A stretch of DNA of 25,378 bases. It comes from Candidatus Marinamargulisbacteria bacterium SCGC AAA071-K20 (GTDB lineage Bacteria; Margulisbacteria; Marinamargulisbacteria; GCA-2716485; AAA071-K20). Made by a program: the position numbers and the translations under genes. The first letter of the stretch is position 1. Every line of letters begins with the position of its first letter. Under the pieces are notes generated by a model, which was given only the letters and a program-made list of their open reading frames with translations, had not been told where the DNA came from and ran no database searches. Of this stretch, positions 1 through 7,902 are shown in pieces. The stretch is taken from contig QFBU01000018.1 in the NCBI GenBank assembly GCA_003265975.1, positions 1 to 25,378 of the forward strand. Direction: 5' to 3'.

Positions 1-6
1 ACATAA

Positions 7-1035
7 TTAACAACACCCCCCAGAAGCGGGTTCATCACATTGTATTGGGTTGCAATCAAAAGCGCCCAAATGAATTGATTTGTCACCTGTATATGTGAAA
101 TGATCTGCAAATCTTGTTTTTAGTATCATATCTGAAGAGTTTCCACATACTTTAACAGCTTCGCCTTTTTTAAATGTATGATGATCATCTAAAACAAATT
201 GATCTGATAAGTTCTCCATGCTGCCTTTATAAGTGACAGTTTGTCCGTAGTCTTCACAGCGGTCTTCAAGGTTTAATTTGAAAGCTCTTACCGTTATTGA
301 GTAAAACTTAATGTCGCCTAACTTCTCTTCTAATTCTTTATTATTAATAGTTAGTCGTCTTGTTTCAGTTATTCGATAGTCTAAACATCCACACTCGTTT
401 AAAATCCGTCTGAAATCTTCGATGTATAAAGCGCCAGACAAGCACTCTCCATATAAAACAGGGTCTTTTCTTAAGTCATCAGAAATTCGTCTGTCTGAAA
501 ACACGTCTGAAATATACATCTCCCCACCCTCTTTTAAGACTCTAAATATTTCTTTAAAAACAGCTGGTTTGTCAGGAGACAAATTTATTACACAATTCGA
601 AACAACTAAATCTACAGATTTAGACTTAATACCTGCAGATGCCAAGTCTTCTATGTACCCTTTTGTAAACGTAGTATTGCTTTTAGTAAATCCAAATCGT
701 TTTGCTTGAGAATCTTGATATTTTTTAGCAACATCTAGTTGTTCGTCCGTCATATCAATGCCTATTACGTGCCCACGTTCCCCTACTAACTTAGAAAGTA
801 GGTATGCGTCTCTTCCCGTTCCCGATCCTAAATCTAATACGGTAATACCGTCTAATACGTCTGGTATGGGAGTTCCGCATCCATAAAATCGATCTAATAT
901 TTCTGGTTCAATATTTTTCAAAATTTCCTTCTGGTAGTTTGGAATACTGTCAGTAGTACAACATGCATTTGTTTGTAGATCCTTACTACTTTCTAATTTT
1001 TTATAATAGTCTTTAACTTGGTCTTCAGTGGACAA
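7..1035 (-). CDS. arsM: arsenite S-adenosylmethionine methyltransferase ArsM
   Basis: Methylates trivalent arsenic with SAM in the cytoplasm and should supply the dimethylarsenic precursor of arsenosugars. The SAM-binding motif I (VLDLGSGTGRDAYLL) and the acidic loop (GIDMTDEQ) are clear. Cysteines matching the ArsM catalytic set are present: the Cys pair at 37/38, Cys160 in VVSNCVINL and Cys210 in LYGECLSGA, numbered from the upstream GTG. The C-terminus is Cys-rich and ends SGGCC. The longest frame starts with GTG at 1071. I prefer the TTG at 1035 because a perfect AAGGAG lies six bases before it, whereas the GTG has no such site; the protein is then 342 residues. It is the last gene of the arsenosugar operon seen here, and its ribosome site overlaps the stop codon of the phosphorylase gene. 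Family assignment is very sure; the start is less so. Confidence 0.93.
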   Translation of the reverse strand: MSTEDQVKDYYKKLESSKDLQTNACCTTDSIPNYQKEILKNIEPEILDRFYGCGTPIPDVLDGITVLDLGSGTGRDAYLLSKLVGERGHVIGIDMTDEQLDVAKKYQDSQAKRFGFTKSNTTFTKGYIEDLASAGIKSKSVDLVVSNCVINLSPDKPAVFKEIFRVLKEGGEMYISDVFSDRRISDDLRKDPVLYGECLSGALYIEDFRRILNECGCLDYRITETRRLTINNKELEEKLGDIKFYSITVRAFKLNLEDRCEDYGQTVTYKGSMENLSDQFVLDDHHTFKKGEAVKVCGNSSDMILKTRFADHFTYTGDKSIHLGAFDCNPIQCDEPASGGCC

Positions 1036-1041
1036 TTTAGG

Positions 1042-1047
1042 CTCCTT
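1042..1047 (-). promoter_or_regulatory. ribosome binding site deciding the arsM start
   Basis: AAGGAG on the minus strand, six bases upstream of a TTG codon at 1035. It overlaps the TAA stop (1046-1048) of the upstream phosphorylase gene, so translation of the two genes is probably coupled. This is the reason to place the arsM start at TTG 1035 rather than GTG 1071. Confidence 0.6.
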
Positions 1048-1837
1048 AAAATCGTGCAGTTTGTAATGCACTATGACTTTCTGTTACTTGAGTTATATCA
1101 ATATTTTCAATAAGTTTAAATACTCCGTCCTTTAATTTCGCTGTATTTTCATGAAAAACACGAACAGCGTCAGCGGCATTAACGGGCTCGTACTCTCCAT
1201 TAAATCCTGTGTCATAGTCTGTAATTAGTGCAATATTTACATACGACATCTCTAATTCTCGAGCTAGTATTACTTCTGGATATAAAGTCATATTTATCAC
1301 GTCCCACCCCATTTGTGTAAACCATTTGCTTTCGGCTCTTGTTGAGAACCTGGGTCCTTGTATAACCACAGCCGTACCGCCTTGATGAACTGGCAAATTT
1401 AGCCCCTTAAAACTGTCATATGCTATTTTACTTAAATGCGTGCAAAAAGGGTCAGCGCCTGGCATGTGAGTTACTGGCGCTTGATCATAGAAGGTGTCTG
1501 CTCGTGAGTTAGTTCTATCTACAAACTGGTCTGCAATAACAAAATCTCCAGGTTTAATATTCTTTTGCAAACTTCCTGCCGCACATGGCGAAATTATGAA
1601 TTTAACCCCCATAGACTTTAAAGCCCAAATATTGGCTTGATAATTTATTTTATGTGGTGGAAGTTGATGGCTTTTCCCATGTCTTGGTAAAAACGCAACT
1701 TCTTTTCCTTTATACTCACCAATGGTGATTGCATCTGAAGGATCTCCATAGGGCGTTTCTACTTTAACTTCTTGGCCATTTTCTAACATTGAATAGAGAC
1801 CGGTCCCTCCTATTACTCCAATTCTAACTGTTGACAT
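1046..1837 (-). CDS. mtnP: 5'-methylthioadenosine phosphorylase family protein in the arsenosugar operon
   Basis: A 263-residue member of the trimeric purine nucleoside/MTA phosphorylase family. It cleaves 5'-modified adenosines with phosphate to adenine and a ribose-1-phosphate. Visible motifs: phosphate loop IGGTGLY at 9-15, PRHGKSHQLPPHKINY at 51-66, QGPRFSTRAES at 160-170, NMT at 182-184, and TDYD at 206-209, where Asp residues favour adenine over guanine or hypoxanthine. Its start has AAGGAG at good spacing. It overlaps the transferase gene upstream by 25 nt and lies against arsM. I infer that its substrate here may be the 5'-deoxy-5'-dimethylarsinoyl adenosine made by ArsS rather than, or as well as, methylthioadenosine. 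No other methionine-salvage gene is nearby, which fits that idea but does not prove it. Confidence 0.9.
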   Translation of the reverse strand: MSTVRIGVIGGTGLYSMLENGQEVKVETPYGDPSDAITIGEYKGKEVAFLPRHGKSHQLPPHKINYQANIWALKSMGVKFIISPCAAGSLQKNIKPGDFVIADQFVDRTNSRADTFYDQAPVTHMPGADPFCTHLSKIAYDSFKGLNLPVHQGGTAVVIQGPRFSTRAESKWFTQMGWDVINMTLYPEVILARELEMSYVNIALITDYDTGFNGEYEPVNAADAVRVFHENTAKLKDGVFKLIENIDITQVTESHSALQTARF

Positions 1838-2457
1838 AGCTGAGCTCCTTTTTCTTCTTTTTTAAATCGTTCTAAGTCATCTTTTGTATCAATATCATAT
1901 AGTTCTCTTAAAGGAGTATAAGATAGATTGTTTAAATTTAAATTATTTATGGTTTCTTCATAAACGGAGCTTGAACTCCACTTTATATTTTCAAAAATGG
2001 CCTCATTAAATGAGGACGCATTTACTCCCAAAAGGTAATATCCTCCGTCTTGGGTTGGGCCTATTACTATATCCTTGTTTTCTAAAATTGAAAAAGCAGT
2101 TCTAATGTCATTTATATTTAAGAACGGGCAATCTGTACCTATAATTATTATTTTTTCCAGGCCATTTTCAATTTCTTTTTTAATAGCGGCATTTAATTTT
2201 TGACCGAGATCTCCCGGCACTTGTACGTCTGATGGCATTACAAACTGCTTATTGAACACTTTTATTTTTTCTTTTTGTGCCAGAACCATTTTAGACAGAA
2301 AACTTTTATTGTCTGAAAACTGAGTAACGGTATGGGTAAATAATTTATTGAAGACTGAGTAGGCAAAATCGTCACTTGTGTGTTTGGCCAGACGTGTTTT
2401 TACTTTAGCCAATTCCGGGTATTTTGAAATTAATAAAAGCATATTGTTATTAGGCAT
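1813..2457 (-). CDS. TIGR04282-type arsenosugar biosynthesis transferase
   Basis: A 214-residue protein resembling CofC/MobA-like nucleotidyltransferases and classed with the arsenosugar-associated TIGR04282 family. Motifs: KTRLA at 20-24 after an N-terminal beta strand, GTDCPFL at 107-113 and GPTQDGGYYLLGV at 133-145, the last being the diagnostic loop. Met6 is a possible alternative start because the conserved strand (MLLLISKYPELAK) begins there. It overlaps the partner transferase gene by 8 nt and the phosphorylase gene by 25 nt. The known association with ArsS supports a role in building or activating the sugar part. The actual donor and acceptor are not established from sequence. Confidence 0.88.
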   Translation of the reverse strand: MPNNNMLLLISKYPELAKVKTRLAKHTSDDFAYSVFNKLFTHTVTQFSDNKSFLSKMVLAQKEKIKVFNKQFVMPSDVQVPGDLGQKLNAAIKKEIENGLEKIIIIGTDCPFLNINDIRTAFSILENKDIVIGPTQDGGYYLLGVNASSFNEAIFENIKWSSSSVYEETINNLNLNNLSYTPLRELYDIDTKDDLERFKKEEKGAQLCQQLELE

Positions 2458-3118
2458 AATATTTTTTCGCTATTTTTTCAGCGCTCATCCCAAAACTATA
2501 CAAACACTGATACCAGGTATTAAGAATCGTAGTTTTGAGTTGCCCTTTATCTATATACCGTCTAGTTGAAGTAAATAGTTTTTCGTTTAGAATAATTACC
2601 TTTTTCTTATTTTTTCTTATTTTTTTCATCAATGCGATGTCTTCCATTAAAGGTTGTTCTGGAAACATTCCTAGTGAATTAAATAGCGTCTTTTTTATAA
2701 ATATGCCTTGATCTCCAAATGGAATTCTTGTGAGTTTAGATCGTAATGTGCCGCATGTTGATATAACTTTAAAATAAAGGGACCTTGAATCAAAACATAA
2801 GGTAAATGCTCCAGCATTTACAGTTTGGCTAAGGTTTTTTTTAATGGTTGCTATTGCACTTGGCAATACCTTGGAGTCGGCATGAAGAAACCACAAAATG
2901 TCCCCTGCTGATTGCTTAGCACCGTAATTTAATTGAAGACCTCTGCCTCTTGAAGATTGAACTACGCTTACTGATTGATTTATTTGAGGATACTGAGGCG
3001 TATTCTTTGATGCATTTGCAATGATGATTTCAAAATCTTTGTCAGTTTGTTTTTCTAAGCTATTAAATAAGTCATTGCAGTTGGGTTCATTAAATGTGGG
3101 AATAACGATACTAATCAT
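2450..3118 (-). CDS. TIGR04283-type arsenosugar biosynthesis glycosyltransferase
   Basis: A 222-residue GT-A fold, family 2 glycosyltransferase. It begins with the strand ISIVIPTFNE (2-11), has the nucleotide-binding segment SRGRGLQLNYGA near 56-67, and the metal-binding HADS at 79-82 replacing the usual DxD. GDQGIFIKK and the acidic PLMEDIALMKK lie further on. There are no membrane helices, so it should be cytoplasmic. It overlaps the DUF547 gene by 8 nt and the TIGR04282 gene by 8 nt; these two transferases are regularly found together beside arsS. Its likely job is transfer of the arsenic-bearing ribose to an aglycone such as a glycerol unit. That substrate is inference. Confidence 0.9.
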   Translation of the reverse strand: MISIVIPTFNEPNCNDLFNSLEKQTDKDFEIIIANASKNTPQYPQINQSVSVVQSSRGRGLQLNYGAKQSAGDILWFLHADSKVLPSAIATIKKNLSQTVNAGAFTLCFDSRSLYFKVISTCGTLRSKLTRIPFGDQGIFIKKTLFNSLGMFPEQPLMEDIALMKKIRKNKKKVIILNEKLFTSTRRYIDKGQLKTTILNTWYQCLYSFGMSAEKIAKKYYA

Positions 3119-3899
3119 CTGTATAGTCGTTTAAGTTCCAGTTATAAGTTAAGTAACTAAGTTTATATTCTTTACTGTTTCTTACTTTGATATGAGTTGC
3201 AATTACGTATTCAACACCGCCACTTCGCTTAAAGTCTTTTTTAAACCATTTGAATATTTTAGAGATGGTCACTACTTTGTTTTTCCTGTCTTTTTTAAGT
3301 CCTTTAGTAGTGTTATTTAAGAAATCCTTTAATGACTTGTCGAGCTGCTTTGAAATAGCGGTGGGGGCATAGGCATATGGTTTTAAATCTGGGCAAGATA
3401 GAGAGGCGCATACAATTGCAGCGTGGATTCTTGGGTCTTTTAATTCTCTTAAGATATGATGTTCAATTTCGTATAAAGAAAAATTCAAATTCCCCACCTT
3501 AATCAATGATGAATTCCAGACCGTACTCAATAGGCTTCCGATGTCTTTAATGCTTTTAACTGGATAGTTTTCTAGCACAACTTTAATGCATGAAATATTA
3601 TATACATTTATCCAAAAAGCTAACTTGTCAGTTGTTGTGTCTAAGCTTTTAATGTCAAAACTTTCCAATTTAGTAATTAACGACTCAAACCGATTGTCTT
3701 CTTTAAGTTTTTTATAGTCAACGAGCGTGGTTTTAATTCCACTTACAGTTCCTTTATGAACATACTCTTTTAGCAGACTATTCCAATTCACAAGAATTGA
3801 ATTAAAGTCCACATTTTCAGTATATTTAGGGCTTGAGAAACTAAAACTAGTAAAACTAAGTATTAAACATAATATTGAAATGAATCGGCTAAATAACAT
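3111..3899 (-). CDS. DUF547 exported protein
   Basis: A 262-residue protein with a probable signal peptide (about 1-23: a basic start, a hydrophobic run of Leu/Ile/Phe, then SFSS). It carries the DUF547 hallmarks: AFWINVYN at 94-101, KDPRIHAAIVCASLSCP at 154-170 with two conserved Cys, then a basic segment. Function is unknown for the family. The ATG overlaps the arsS stop by one base and the 3' end overlaps the glycosyltransferase gene, so it is tightly co-translated with the arsenosugar genes. A periplasmic location for one gene in an otherwise cytoplasmic pathway suggests an export or surface step, but this is inference. Confidence 0.87.
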   Translation of the reverse strand: MLFSRFISILCLILSFTSFSFSSPKYTENVDFNSILVNWNSLLKEYVHKGTVSGIKTTLVDYKKLKEDNRFESLITKLESFDIKSLDTTTDKLAFWINVYNISCIKVVLENYPVKSIKDIGSLLSTVWNSSLIKVGNLNFSLYEIEHHILRELKDPRIHAAIVCASLSCPDLKPYAYAPTAISKQLDKSLKDFLNNTTKGLKKDRKNKVVTISKIFKWFKKDFKRSGGVEYVIATHIKVRNSKEYKLSYLTYNWNLNDYTDD

Positions 3900-4897
3900 T
3901 AATTAATTTCTCCCTGACAACTAGATCCTGCCCCTGCAGTACAACCATAACAATGATTTTGAAGAATAATTTCTCTAGAATCTAATTGTTCAAAACTAAA
4001 ATCATTGACGTGTTGTGGACAGGACTTCTCTAGAGGTAGCTCAAGCATTTGATTAAAATCACAGTCGTATAAGGCTCCATCATAACCAATAGATATGGTG
4101 TTTCTACACATTACGTTTTCCACAGCACTTGGGTTGAAGTTTGATACAAGTGTGGACATGTACTTGTCCATTTTATTTTCTTGAATTAAATAGTCTAAAT
4201 ACCTTTTTATAGGCATATTTGTAATACAAAAAAGAGAATTAAACTCTACATTATATTGAGTTTTTAGGATGGCTTTGTAGTCTGTTTCTAGTTTTTGTTG
4301 CTTGGGTGGTAAATGTGTTCCTACTGGATTATGAACCAGATTAAGAGTTTTTAAACTCCCTTTTTTGGCATACCCTCTTTTGTTTAGCTCCTGTAATGCT
4401 TCAATGCTTTTTTTGAAGACATTTTTTCCTCGTTGCAAGTCGGTATTGTCTTCTAAATAACACGGCAGTGAGGCAACAACCTCTACATTATTTTCACTAA
4501 ATAAATCTAAATACAGTGAATATTTAGGGACAAGAAGTATCGTTAAATTTGACCTAACAATAACTCGTTTATTTAGTTTAGATACCTCCGGAATAAACCA
4601 AAGTAAATTAGGGTTCATTTCGGGTGCACCACCTGTTAAATCTACTGTTTCTACATCTGATACTTTTAACAGTTCTAAACAAGTTTCAAAGGTCTCTCTT
4701 GTCATGTTGTCGGTTTTGTCTGGGCCTGCCTCTACATGACAATGCGAGCATGTCATATTACAAAGGTTTCCTACATTCATCTGAAAGATTTCCACTTTTC
4801 GCGATCTTAAAGGAAAATTGTTATGGTCTTTCAGCGTTTTAGTAAAACTAGGACTTTTTATGCTATTTAGACATTTTATTTCGTCTTTAGTTTTCAT
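3899..4897 (-). CDS. arsS: arsenosugar biosynthesis radical SAM protein ArsS
   Basis: A 332-residue radical SAM enzyme of the TIGR04167 (ArsS) family. The 4Fe-4S motif CxxxCxxC is at Cys46, Cys50 and Cys53 (NLCNMTCSHCH). TGGAPEMNP follows at the usual place for SAM binding. The C-terminal Cys-rich part includes CRNTISIGYDGALYDCDF and ends NHCYGCTAGAGSSCQGE. In some relatives one C-terminal Cys is selenocysteine; here the codon is an ordinary Cys. ArsS transfers the 5'-deoxyadenosyl group of SAM to dimethylarsenite. The gene has an ATGA overlap with the oxidoreductase gene upstream and a one-base overlap with the DUF547 gene downstream. Confidence 0.95.
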   Translation of the reverse strand: MKTKDEIKCLNSIKSPSFTKTLKDHNNFPLRSRKVEIFQMNVGNLCNMTCSHCHVEAGPDKTDNMTRETFETCLELLKVSDVETVDLTGGAPEMNPNLLWFIPEVSKLNKRVIVRSNLTILLVPKYSLYLDLFSENNVEVVASLPCYLEDNTDLQRGKNVFKKSIEALQELNKRGYAKKGSLKTLNLVHNPVGTHLPPKQQKLETDYKAILKTQYNVEFNSLFCITNMPIKRYLDYLIQENKMDKYMSTLVSNFNPSAVENVMCRNTISIGYDGALYDCDFNQMLELPLEKSCPQHVNDFSFEQLDSREIILQNHCYGCTAGAGSSCQGEIN

Positions 4898-6306
4898 AAG
4901 AATATCAACTTAATTATTTTTTTCATCCAAGGTTTAAACCTTTCTTTAACAAATTTTAGTCCTGCAAACTTAAAGATTTCAGCTTCTGTTGGGTACGAAA
5001 ATATCATTCCCATAAAACTGGATGGGGTCATTTTCTTTTGAATAGCTAAGCTTGCAAGTGGAATAATTTCTCCCGCTTTATTACCTACCATCGTGGCACC
5101 TATAATTCTATTTTTCTTACCTAGAATCAACTTCAAGAACCCAATTCTATCATGTTCTGTTTTTGCTCTGTCTAATTGGTCTAAATTAACTATAACGTGG
5201 TCCTGATATAGATTTTCGGTTTTCGCCCATGGTTCTGTGTATCCAACATGTGCGACCTCGGGTTTAGTATAGGTAGTCCAAGGGACTAAAGAATAGTCTA
5301 CTTTTGCAGGTAGTTTAAAAATACAATTTCTAATCACTATTCCGGCTTGGTACCCAGCCATATGTGTAAATTGGAAAGGACCAACAACATCTCCACAAGC
5401 ATAAATATTTGATACTGAGCTTTGCAGACGTTTATTTGTTTTTATAAAACCTGTATTGTCTCTTTCTACGCCTACACTTTCTAAATTCAAAGTATCTGTC
5501 ACAGGTTTTCTACCTAAACTTACAAGGACTTTATCCCCTTTAATTTCTTGTGTTTTCCCATCACGTTCAATAATAACTGTAATACCACCATCATTTTTCA
5601 CTTCTATTATTTTAGAGTTAAGGGCTAAGTTCATACCTTCTTTTTTTAATGCCGCTTCTAATAGTGGCCCTACTTCTGGATCGTCTTTTGCAAATAACGA
5701 TGGAAGTACATCAATTACGGTTACTTCAGCACCTAACTGTTTAAATCCTTGTCCAAGCTCAAGACCTATTGGCCCAGCTCCGAGTACTATTAGATGTTTT
5801 GGCATTTCTTTTAATTTAAAGACTGTTTTGTTGGTGAGATAATCTACGTCTTTGAGACCTTTAATTTGAGGCACTACTGCTTCAGAACCAGTAGCGATAA
5901 TAATATGCTTACCTGTAATTGATTTGTCTCCAATTTTAACGGTGCGCTTGTCTACAAACTCACCTTTACCGTTTATGACATCTACCCCTAAACCTTCATA
6001 TCTTTCTTTACTGTCATGTGGTTCAATTTCTTTAATTACAGTATTTACATAGCCCATTACTTTTTCTAAATTTACTGAATTAATTGTTGAGTTGACTCCG
6101 AATTGTTCTGACTCTGAGATCTCTGAGGCTAAATGAGCGGCTTTTAAAAAGGCTTTGCTGGGAACGCAGCCATAATTCAAACAATCTCCACCCATTTTAT
6201 GAGCCTCAATAAGAGCCACTTTTGCTCCTAATCCTGCAGCACCAGAAGCAACTACGAGACCACCACTACCAGCGCCAATTACAATGATATGATAATCGTA
6301 TTTCAT
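4894..6306 (-). CDS. MerA-like FAD-dependent disulfide oxidoreductase
   Basis: A 470-residue class I pyridine nucleotide-disulfide oxidoreductase. The FAD motif GAGSGG is at 11-16, the redox-active pair at Cys42 and Cys47 (GGDCLNYGCVPSK), the NAD(P) motif GAGPIGLELG at 176-185, and a second FAD segment near YACGDVVG. The C-terminal interface reads SYPTEAE where lipoamide dehydrogenase and glutathione reductase have HPT with a catalytic His. The Tyr there is as in mercuric reductase, but there is no N-terminal HMA domain and no C-terminal Cys pair. A good AGGAG precedes the ATG. It pairs with the TVP38 gene 38 nt upstream and overlaps arsS. It is probably a thiol- or arsenic-related reductase serving the pathway; its substrate is unknown. 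Confidence 0.9.
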   Translation of the reverse strand: MKYDYHIIVIGAGSGGLVVASGAAGLGAKVALIEAHKMGGDCLNYGCVPSKAFLKAAHLASEISESEQFGVNSTINSVNLEKVMGYVNTVIKEIEPHDSKERYEGLGVDVINGKGEFVDKRTVKIGDKSITGKHIIIATGSEAVVPQIKGLKDVDYLTNKTVFKLKEMPKHLIVLGAGPIGLELGQGFKQLGAEVTVIDVLPSLFAKDDPEVGPLLEAALKKEGMNLALNSKIIEVKNDGGITVIIERDGKTQEIKGDKVLVSLGRKPVTDTLNLESVGVERDNTGFIKTNKRLQSSVSNIYACGDVVGPFQFTHMAGYQAGIVIRNCIFKLPAKVDYSLVPWTTYTKPEVAHVGYTEPWAKTENLYQDHVIVNLDQLDRAKTEHDRIGFLKLILGKKNRIIGATMVGNKAGEIIPLASLAIQKKMTPSSFMGMIFSYPTEAEIFKFAGLKFVKERFKPWMKKIIKLIFL

Positions 6307-6344
6307 ATGTTCTCCTTTTATAGATTGTTCTTAATGTTATTTAT

Positions 6345-7025
6345 TTAAGTTACATTTTTTGAAGTCAGTTTTTTATGGATAACAGGAATTAGAGAAAACA
6401 AGCCTAGTAAAACGAATGCCATTAACACATTGAACGACAAAATTTCTCCTACTGAATTTATATTAGAAAGCTGACTACCCGCATTTGTATACACGAATGT
6501 GCCAGGTATCATTCCAATGAAACTTCCAAGTATGTAGGTTCTAATTGGAATTCTTGTTAAACCGAGGACAAGGTTAATTAAAAAAAATGGAAACAAGGGC
6601 ACTAAACGTAAAAATAGAAGGTAATTAAAGGCACCAGTATTGACTCCCTCATTAAATTTCTCAACTTTGTCTTTAAAGCGAACTTCTAAAGAGTCTCTAA
6701 ATAAAAACCGAGAACTCAGAAAAGATAATGTCGCGCCAATCGTAGCTGAAAAGGCAACAAGTACAGTTCCAAGGACTGGACCAAATATGGCACCCCCACT
6801 GAGTGTTAAAATAATGGCTCCAGGTAAAGACAAGGCCGTAGACACAATATAAATAGCGATAAAGGAAGCTATAAATATAAGAGGGTGCATTGAATAATAG
6901 AAGGCAATAATGTCACGTTGAATTTTAAGTTGGTTTAAACTGATAAAAGAAGTCAGGTCAAAATAGGAAATTAAACCAATAATTATTACTAAAGCTAAAA
7001 TGAATAATAGTTTTAAACGGGGCAT
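6345..7025 (-). CDS. TVP38/TMEM64 (VTT domain) inner membrane protein
   Basis: A 226-residue integral membrane protein. Hydrophobic segments lie near 6-27, 48-70, 75-105, 145-165, 170-190 and 195-215. The VTT-domain segment GAIFGPVLGTVLVAFSATIG and the later FLRLVPLFPFFLINLVLG are typical of the TVP38/TMEM64 family. This family is often next to mercuric-reductase-like genes, as here. It is the first gene of the arsenosugar operon. I see no convincing ribosome site and no convincing -35/-10 pair before it; a TATGAT lies about 17-22 bases upstream of the ATG but lacks a partner. Its role, perhaps lipid or solute movement across the membrane, is not known. Confidence 0.88.
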   Translation of the reverse strand: MPRLKLLFILALVIIIGLISYFDLTSFISLNQLKIQRDIIAFYYSMHPLIFIASFIAIYIVSTALSLPGAIILTLSGGAIFGPVLGTVLVAFSATIGATLSFLSSRFLFRDSLEVRFKDKVEKFNEGVNTGAFNYLLFLRLVPLFPFFLINLVLGLTRIPIRTYILGSFIGMIPGTFVYTNAGSQLSNINSVGEILSFNVLMAFVLLGLFSLIPVIHKKLTSKNVT

Positions 7026-7092
7026 GATTTTTAGTTATATCATAGTTTGTTCTTTTCTTTTAGTGATTCATATTTCATCTAAAAATAGTTTA

Positions 7093-7141
7093 AAGGAGTA
7101 AAACGAGCTAGTTCTAAACTTAATCCAAGAACTATGAGTGA
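7093..7141. repeat. 49-bp direct duplicate of the lipase maturation factor gene (copy 1)
   Basis: These 49 bases are identical to 7903-7951, which lie inside the lipase maturation factor gene and code for its residues just before the frameshift. Weaker similarity continues to about 7080. Copy 1 is orphaned between the decayed small gene and the TVP38 gene. It marks a local duplication or rearrangement endpoint. Confidence 0.9.
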
Positions 7142-7347
7142 TCATCCATAGGCACAGCGTCAAGATAAGCTAGAGCTACATTCAATTCTATTGTACTCAT
7201 TTCAGTAAGCCACTATTCTATCTCTGACACTGTCCTTTATTGAGATATCTGTCTTGCTCTCTTCAGTTATCGATAACCTTCTACAGGTGTACGTCTTCCT
7301 GCACTAGATGTAGTGTCTTCCTGCTCCTGCGCCTGCTCTCCTAACAT
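7132..7347 (-). pseudogene. decayed small gene with intact start signals
   Basis: ATG at 7345-7347 is preceded by GAGGAG at six-base spacing and by a plausible promoter, so a gene clearly began here. The frame reads MLGEQAQEQEDTTSSAGRRT and stops after 26 codons at 7267. A second frame then reads RLSITEESKTDISIKDSVRD plus RIVAY. The first frame reopens for about 26 codons with WLTEMSTIELNVALAYLDAV and ends at TAG 7132-7134, inside the 49-bp duplicate. Two frameshifts would rejoin the pieces into a protein of about 75 residues. I do not recognise the family. The end looks replaced by the duplication junction at 7141/7142. The alternative is a real 26-residue peptide gene. Confidence 0.4.
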
Positions 7348-7388
7348 AATTTACTCCTCAATTGTTTTTATTTTATTTTTTTTGTTAC

Positions 7389-7416
7389 ATAGTACCCATA
7401 GTACGACTATTCTCAA
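7389..7416 (-). promoter_or_regulatory. candidate sigma-70 promoter of the small decayed gene
   Basis: Minus strand TTGAGA (7411-7416) and TACTAT (7389-7394) with a 16-bp spacer, followed by an A-rich leader and GAGGAG-N6-ATG. The octamer GTACTATG occurs twice in direct repeat here, which could be incidental. Confidence 0.4.
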
Positions 7417-7419
7417 ACA

Positions 7420-7902
7420 TTATTTAAGCTGAATCACAGGCATATAGTCTTCAATATAGCGCCTATTCCACCAGTTACCTGTACTTTTCCATCTTTCATA
7501 TGAATTATACCGATAGTGGAAAACTCGAGATCTAATATACTTTGGGGCTTTGGTTTGAAAAGGATTATTTAGTAGTAAAGATGTTACAACGGGTTCGTTT
7601 TGAAGCAGTCTAAATACAAAATTAATATACCAAGGTTGATGTTGATAATTGCTAAGAGATGCAAACCACATTTGCCAATCTAGGCGAGGTTGATGTGGCT
7701 GAGACCATTGTGGAGCACGCTTTGGATCTCCTGGTTTATATCTAAATTCGTAGGCCTGCCAAGTTTTGCCGTCATAACTTCCTTCAATAATTATTTCGTT
7801 TCTTTGAGTTGTCATATTTGCAAATAAACCATACCCATTAACCAAGTGAAAAGGTTGAATTGCTTTTGAGAGCGGTTCTAGTTTATTTTGAAAATAGTTT
7901 TC
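7420..7902 (-). pseudogene. lipase maturation factor family protein, C-terminal half (out of frame)
   Basis: This frame continues the lipase maturation factor begun in the gene upstream. From 7902 it reads ENYFQNKLEPLSKAIQPF, then HLVNGYGLFANMTTQRNEI, the typical family sequence after the membrane region. Further on are GSYDGKTWQAYEFRYKPGD, PQWSQPHQPRLDWQMWFASL and YINFVFRLLQNEP, all expected of the family. The two halves together give about 480 residues, the normal family length. The join needs one base removed or two added at about 7902-7905, just after codons for RFTP. An internal ATG or GTG could start a separate peptide, but no ribosome site is seen. It may be a real frameshift or a sequencing error. 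Confidence 0.85.

Noticed and set aside
3899..3960. Possible selenocysteine codon at the end of arsS
   Set aside because: Selenoprotein relatives exist, but here the corresponding codon is an ordinary Cys and the frame reaches a TAA normally; no in-frame TGA is present.
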